NCBI RefSeq assembly: GCF_020687385.1
Contig: NZ_JAJEQM010000017.1
Span: forward strand, 1 to 64,000
From: Hominilimicola fabiformis
GTDB taxonomy: Bacteria; Bacillota; Clostridia; UBA1381
DNA: 64,000 nucleotides
Reading direction: 5' to 3'
In this document: positions 60,114 through 64,000 of the stretch, in pieces
Position numbering within the stretch: position 1 is the stretch's first letter
Layout: each line of letters starts with the position of its first letter
Notes under the pieces: generated by a model
Told to the model about the DNA's origin: nothing
Database searches by the model: none
The model's input: only the letters and a program-made list of their open reading frames with translations
Program-made: the position numbers and the translations under genes

Positions 60114-61001
60114 ATGAAAAAATATAAAAAGCACATAATTATAGGAAGTATAATTATTGCTGTATTGGTATTTGCGTTTTGGTGGGGCGGAGATGCACCG
60201 TCACTGCACGGTTGGAATGTTGAGCCGACGCCGAAAGTAACGGAAAGGGTTATAATTGATGAGGTATATGACAATGATGAAAGTCCTACACCGACTGTAG
60301 AGCCAACAATTTCACTCACATCATCTCCGACAGCCGAAAACTCAGAAAAAATTCAAAACAAGCCTACAGCCGACAAACCAATGACGGCAGAGGAAAAAAT
60401 AGAATTAGCCGAAGAGATTGCAGGGGAACCATACGAAGAAATATATACTCCCGATTTGGAATATTCCGAAAACAACGGAATGAATATTGACGAAACAACA
60501 GGGACAGACGAATATAAAACAGAACCTGTACCTGAGGGAAAACCTGTACCTGTCGAACCGCAAGATGCAGTAATAGAGAGCAGAGAACTGACATGCACGT
60601 TGGCGGTACGATGTGATACGATACTCGACAATATGTCGTGGCTTGATAAAGAAAAGTGGGAATTAGTGCCGTCGGATGGAGTTATATTTAAAGAACAGAC
60701 AGTTGAATTTTATGACGGCGAAAGTGTATTTGACCTATTGCAACGTGAAATGAAAAACAGCAAAATACATATGGAATTTGAAAATACTCCTATGTATAAC
60801 AGTGCATATATCGAGGGAATAGGCAATTTGTATGAGTTTGACTGTGGTGAATTATCGGGGTGGATGTATAAAGTAAATGACTGGTTCCCAAATTACGGCT
60901 GTTCGCGTTACCAGCTGAAACAAGGCGATAAAGTCGAATGGGTATATACTTGCAACTTAGGAATAGATGTCGGCGGATATTCCGCAACAGGCGGAGAATA
61001 G
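60114..61001 (+). CDS. Membrane-anchored DUF4430 protein, transcobalamin beta-domain-like
   Basis: A 295-residue protein with an N-terminal membrane anchor (residues 7-24, 'HIIIGSIIIAVLVFAFWW'). A disordered Thr/Pro/Glu-rich stalk runs to about 150. A C-terminal DUF4430 domain covers about 155-290: 'CTLAVRCDTILDNMSWLDKE' in parts, 'VEFYDGESVFDLLQREM', 'YIEGIGNLYEFDCGELSGW', 'YKVNDWFPNYGCSRYQLKQG', 'VEWVYTCNLGIDVG'. DUF4430 resembles the beta domain of transcobalamin. With the preceding alpha-barrel protein it could form a two-chain equivalent of the animal carrier, tethered at the membrane next to the ECF transporter. AGGAG lies 7 bases before the ATG. Confidence 0.85.
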   Translation: MKKYKKHIIIGSIIIAVLVFAFWWGGDAPSLHGWNVEPTPKVTERVIIDEVYDNDESPTPTVEPTISLTSSPTAENSEKIQNKPTADKPMTAEEKIELAEEIAGEPYEEIYTPDLEYSENNGMNIDETTGTDEYKTEPVPEGKPVPVEPQDAVIESRELTCTLAVRCDTILDNMSWLDKEKWELVPSDGVIFKEQTVEFYDGESVFDLLQREMKNSKIHMEFENTPMYNSAYIEGIGNLYEFDCGELSGWMYKVNDWFPNYGCSRYQLKQGDKVEWVYTCNLGIDVGGYSATGGE

Positions 61002-61016
61002 GAGATAAGACAGATA

Positions 61017-61901
61017 ATGAATGAATTTGCAAAATATCATCCGTTGATTAATTTTATATATTTTACAGCCGTAATTGTGTTTTCAATGATATTCGTACAT
61101 CCTATATGCCTTGTGACATCGCTTTTGTGCAGTGTGATGTATTCGGTAATTTTAAACGGTAAAAAAGCGTTGAAATTTATTGCGATGTTATTACCGCTTA
61201 TGTTGATTTCAGCACTGATAAATCCTGCGTTCAATCACGAGGGTGTAACTGTAATTGCATATTTACCGAGCGGAAATCCGTTGACGTTGGAATCCATACT
61301 ATACGGAATTGTCGCGGCAAGTATGGTTGCAACGGTCATTTGTTGGTTTTCTTGTTTCAATAAAATTATGACAAGTGATAAGTTTATCTATCTTTTTGGA
61401 CGAATAATTCCGTCACTTTCGCTGATATTGTCTATGACATTCAGATTTGTTCCGAAATTTAAAGAACAGGTACAAGAAGTTTCAAATGCACAGAAAAGTA
61501 TGGGGAGAGATTCATCAGAGGGGTCTGTATTTGCAAGAGTTAAAAACAGCATAAGAATTTTGTCGGCGGTTATAACATGGAGTTTGGAAAATGCAATAGA
61601 TACTTCCGACAGTATGAAAAGTCGCGGTTACGGTTTGACAGGCAGAACGGCTTACTCAAATTATGTATTTGACAAAAGAGATGTAACTGCTTTAATTTAT
61701 TTGGCGGTTACGATTACATATTTTTTGATAGGTGCTTTGCTTGGAAAAATTAATTACAGATATTTTCCGTCTATGCGTGGTACGGATATGTCGTTTTACA
61801 GCACAAGCATTTTTATATCGTATATTATGATTTGTATAATGCCGATAATTATTGAGATATGGGAGGAATTAAAGTGGAGAAAATTAAAATCAAAAATTTA
61901 A
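61017..61901 (+). CDS. ecfT: ECF transporter transmembrane component EcfT (CbiQ-like)
   Basis: A 294-residue polytopic protein with about six helices. The cytoplasmic coupling region contains 'RFVPKFKEQVQEVSNAQKSM' and, about 60 residues later, 'DTSDSMKSRGYG'. These carry the Ala/Ser-x-Gly/Arg-Gly coupling motifs that contact the two ATPases in ECF transporters. It links the S component to the ATPases. The 3' end overlaps the next gene by 28 bases. The adjacent ATPase-S fusion and B12 riboswitch point to cobalamin or a precursor as substrate. Confidence 0.9.
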   Translation: MNEFAKYHPLINFIYFTAVIVFSMIFVHPICLVTSLLCSVMYSVILNGKKALKFIAMLLPLMLISALINPAFNHEGVTVIAYLPSGNPLTLESILYGIVAASMVATVICWFSCFNKIMTSDKFIYLFGRIIPSLSLILSMTFRFVPKFKEQVQEVSNAQKSMGRDSSEGSVFARVKNSIRILSAVITWSLENAIDTSDSMKSRGYGLTGRTAYSNYVFDKRDVTALIYLAVTITYFLIGALLGKINYRYFPSMRGTDMSFYSTSIFISYIMICIMPIIIEIWEELKWRKLKSKI

Positions 61902-64000
61902 TATTTTCATATCCCAATAGCGAAAAAACGGCATTGAACGATATAAATTTAACGATAAATCAAGGTGAATTTGTGACGATTTGCGGTAAATCCGGATGTG
62001 GAAAATCGACACTTCTACGACATTTAAAACCGATTTTAACACCGCACGGTAAAACAAGTGGGGAAATATACTTTGACGGAAAGAGTATATATGATTTGTC
62101 GGACAGGGAGCAAGCCGAAAATATCGGATTTGTAATGCAAAATCCTGATAATCAAATTGTTACGGATAAGGTTTGGCACGAACTTGTATTCGGATTGGAA
62201 AGTTTGGGTATTAATTCGGCTGAAATTCGATCGAAAGCTGCGGAGATGGCGTCATTTTTCGGAATACAAAATTGGTTTTACGAAAATGTAGCCAATCTGT
62301 CGGGCGGACAAAAACAAATTCTCAATTTAGCGTCGGTTATGACAATGAATCCGACATTGTTGTTGCTTGACGAGCCGTCAAGTCAATTAGACCCAATAGC
62401 GGCACATGACTTTTTTACAATGCTTGAGAGGATTAATACAGAACTTGGTGTGACGATAATATTGAGTGAACACAATTTGAGCGAAGTATTTCCTTTATCC
62501 GATAAGGTCGCGGTTATGGAGAACGGCAAGATTACAGACGAAAACACACCGTATAAAATAGGTGAGGAATTAAAGCAAAACAGTATGTTTGCAGCATTAC
62601 CCACACCGACAAAAATATATTATTCCTTGGGAAATAATTCGGGTAATTGCCCTATAACAATTCGTGACGGTCATAAATGGTTGGAAAAACAACAGATTAA
62701 CGAGCATTTTGAATTCAAGGCGGAAAAAAACAGAATTAATACCGAACCGATTTTAGAATTAAAAGATGTATGGTTTAGATATGAGAAAAATTCAGATGAT
62801 ATTTTAAAAGGCTTGTCATTTAAAGTTCACGAAAATGAATTTTATGCGATAGTAGGCGGTAACGGTGTCGGAAAGAGTACTGCGTTGTCTGTTATTTCAA
62901 AGATTAATAAGCCGTATAGAGGTAAGGTGTTTATAAACGATGATACCAAAGTGGCGGTGATGCCACAAAATCCACAGAGCTTATTTTTGAAAAAAAGTGT
63001 ACTTGAGGAGTTGTATGACGCGGTATTTGATGTGGAAAAAGAAAAAAGGAAAAATGAGATTGAGTATATAATAAAACTTTGTGAACTTGATAATTTGCTT
63101 GAAAATCACCCTTACGATTTGTCAGGTGGTGAACAGCAGAGAGTGGCACTTGCAAAAATGCTTTTGAGAAAACCTGATTTGTTGGTGCTTGATGAACCGA
63201 CAAAGGGACTTGACGCTTGTTTTAAACGAAAACTTGCAACGATACTCAAAAGTTTGCAAAAGAACGGTATGACTGTGTTAATGGTAACACATGACATAGA
63301 ATTTTGTGCTGAATATGCTGATATATGTGCGATGTTTTTTGACGGTAAGATTGTCAGTGAAGCTCCTCCGAGAAAGTTCTTTGCGGAAAATAATTTTTAT
63401 ACCACTTCGGCAAAACGTATGGCTGACGGTATAATCGAAAATGCTGTATTAGACAAAGACGTAATAAGAGCATTGGGCGGTGAAGCAGAAGATTTAACTG
63501 AAACGAATGATGAACTGAATTATATACTGCCAAAGAAAACGGTTATAAAGCAGAGCAAAAAAGAGTATAAAAAACTTAATGTACACAATGTTGTATTAGG
63601 GATAGTATTTGTAATTTTATTTGTGATGACACAATGCCTGTTTTGCGGACGTTACGATAATTGGAAGAACTATGTTGCACAAACGATAAGTATATTATTT
63701 ATTGCCGTAGCAATGTTTAATTTAATACCACGAAAAAAACTCGGAAAAGAATTAATACAGAACGAAAAGAGCAAAAGAAAAATATCAAAAAGAACAAAAA
63801 TAGCAACATTGCTAATATTATTTCTTATTCCGCTTACAATTTTTATCGGGATATATTATCTCGGCGATAAAAAATATTATTTTATAAGCTTGCTTATTAT
63901 ATTGGAAACGATGATTCCTTTGGGATTTGCGTTTGAAAACCGCAAACCTAAAGCAAGGGAATTGGTTATAATAAGTGCATTGTGTGCAATAGGCGTAGCG
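61874..64000 (+). CDS. ECF transporter EcfA-EcfA' ATPases fused to a membrane S-type domain (3' partial)
   Basis: The frame is open from the GTG at 61874 (7 bases after GGGAGG) to the right edge, 709 codons without a stop. The first ATPase has Walker A 'GKSGCGKST' near 37, 'MQNPDNQIV', signature 'LSGGQKQI' and Walker B 'LLLLDEPSSQLD'. The second ATPase begins near 295, with Walker A 'GGNGVGKST' near 329, 'MPQNPQSLF', signature 'LSGGEQQRVALA' and Walker B 'LLVLDEPTKGLD'. From about residue 568 membrane helices follow, and the visible end reads 'KPKARELVIISALCAIGVA', the usual start of an ECF S component. So two ATPases and a substrate-binding component are fused in one chain. The C-terminus lies outside the window. 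Confidence 0.88.
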   Translation, partial: MEKIKIKNLIFSYPNSEKTALNDINLTINQGEFVTICGKSGCGKSTLLRHLKPILTPHGKTSGEIYFDGKSIYDLSDREQAENIGFVMQNPDNQIVTDKVWHELVFGLESLGINSAEIRSKAAEMASFFGIQNWFYENVANLSGGQKQILNLASVMTMNPTLLLLDEPSSQLDPIAAHDFFTMLERINTELGVTIILSEHNLSEVFPLSDKVAVMENGKITDENTPYKIGEELKQNSMFAALPTPTKIYYSLGNNSGNCPITIRDGHKWLEKQQINEHFEFKAEKNRINTEPILELKDVWFRYEKNSDDILKGLSFKVHENEFYAIVGGNGVGKSTALSVISKINKPYRGKVFINDDTKVAVMPQNPQSLFLKKSVLEELYDAVFDVEKEKRKNEIEYIIKLCELDNLLENHPYDLSGGEQQRVALAKMLLRKPDLLVLDEPTKGLDACFKRKLATILKSLQKNGMTVLMVTHDIEFCAEYADICAMFFDGKIVSEAPPRKFFAENNFYTTSAKRMADGIIENAVLDKDVIRALGGEAEDLTETNDELNYILPKKTVIKQSKKEYKKLNVHNVVLGIVFVILFVMTQCLFCGRYDNWKNYVAQTISILFIAVAMFNLIPRKKLGKELIQNEKSKRKISKRTKIATLLILFLIPLTIFIGIYYLGDKKYYFISLLIILETMIPLGFAFENRKPKARELVIISALCAIGVA

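Overview
The window looks like a chromosomal segment of a low-GC, spore-forming member of the Clostridia. The evidence is the AT-rich sequence, strong GGAGG-type ribosome binding sites, canonical TTGACA/TATAAT promoters, a set of sporulation genes (spoIIM, ylbJ, yqfC, yqfD and a 22-residue spoVM), and surface proteins built from SLH and copper-amine-oxidase-like 'stalk' domains. A bimodular arabinan-active GH43 enzyme and a Cthe_2159-type polysaccharide-binding protein suggest a plant-fibre or gut habitat; that is inference. I saw no tRNA, rRNA, CRISPR array or insertion sequence.

Layout. 0-2.8 kb: two surface or exported proteins. 2.8-5.6 kb (minus): thiamine salvage operon thiW-thiM-thiE-thiD. 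5.7-9.4 kb: stand-alone trpB, a 59-residue ORF, a DUF1015 protein, and rplU-rpmA behind an L21 leader. 9.5-13.9 kb (minus): the 1461-residue GH43 enzyme. 14-23.6 kb: housekeeping and sporulation core (spoIIM, xerD, obg, ylbJ, yqfC-yqfD-phoH-ybeY-era-yqzL-recO, rpsT). 23.6-30.8 kb: WYL regulator, GyrI-like protein, galM, aminotransferase, minimal sufCB, MATE transporter. 30.8-36 kb: sigI-rsgI and a large carbohydrate-binding protein, with two candidate SigI promoters of identical geometry. 36-38.4 kb: a stalk-domain protein, then decayed fragments (AraC regulator, HsdR C-terminus, secreted protein). 38.4-45.9 kb: HTH gene divergent from a receptor-like Ser/Thr kinase, an XRE repressor, and a run of zinc-ribbon membrane and GRAM-like proteins ending in a stalk-domain protein. 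46-51.6 kb: SLH beta-helix protein, PspC, flavoprotein, SLH-M13 peptidase. 51.7-58.5 kb: LysR and MerR regulators, CMD-cupin protein, flavodoxin, spoVM and a small upstream gene, NfeD-SPFH pair, aconitase.

58.6-64 kb: an adenosylcobalamin riboswitch with its own terminator precedes an operon. It encodes a secreted alpha/alpha-barrel protein, an anchored DUF4430 protein, EcfT, and an EcfA-EcfA'-S fusion cut by the window edge. The first two resemble, as separate proteins, the alpha and beta domains of animal intrinsic factor/transcobalamin. I propose a Gram-positive surface capture-and-import system for cobalamin, and regard it as the best candidate here for an undescribed system.

Genes too short for a routine ORF listing but supported here are spoVM (22 aa), yqzL (48 aa), a 54-aa membrane protein upstream of spoVM, and a 59-aa glycine-rich protein near 7 kb.
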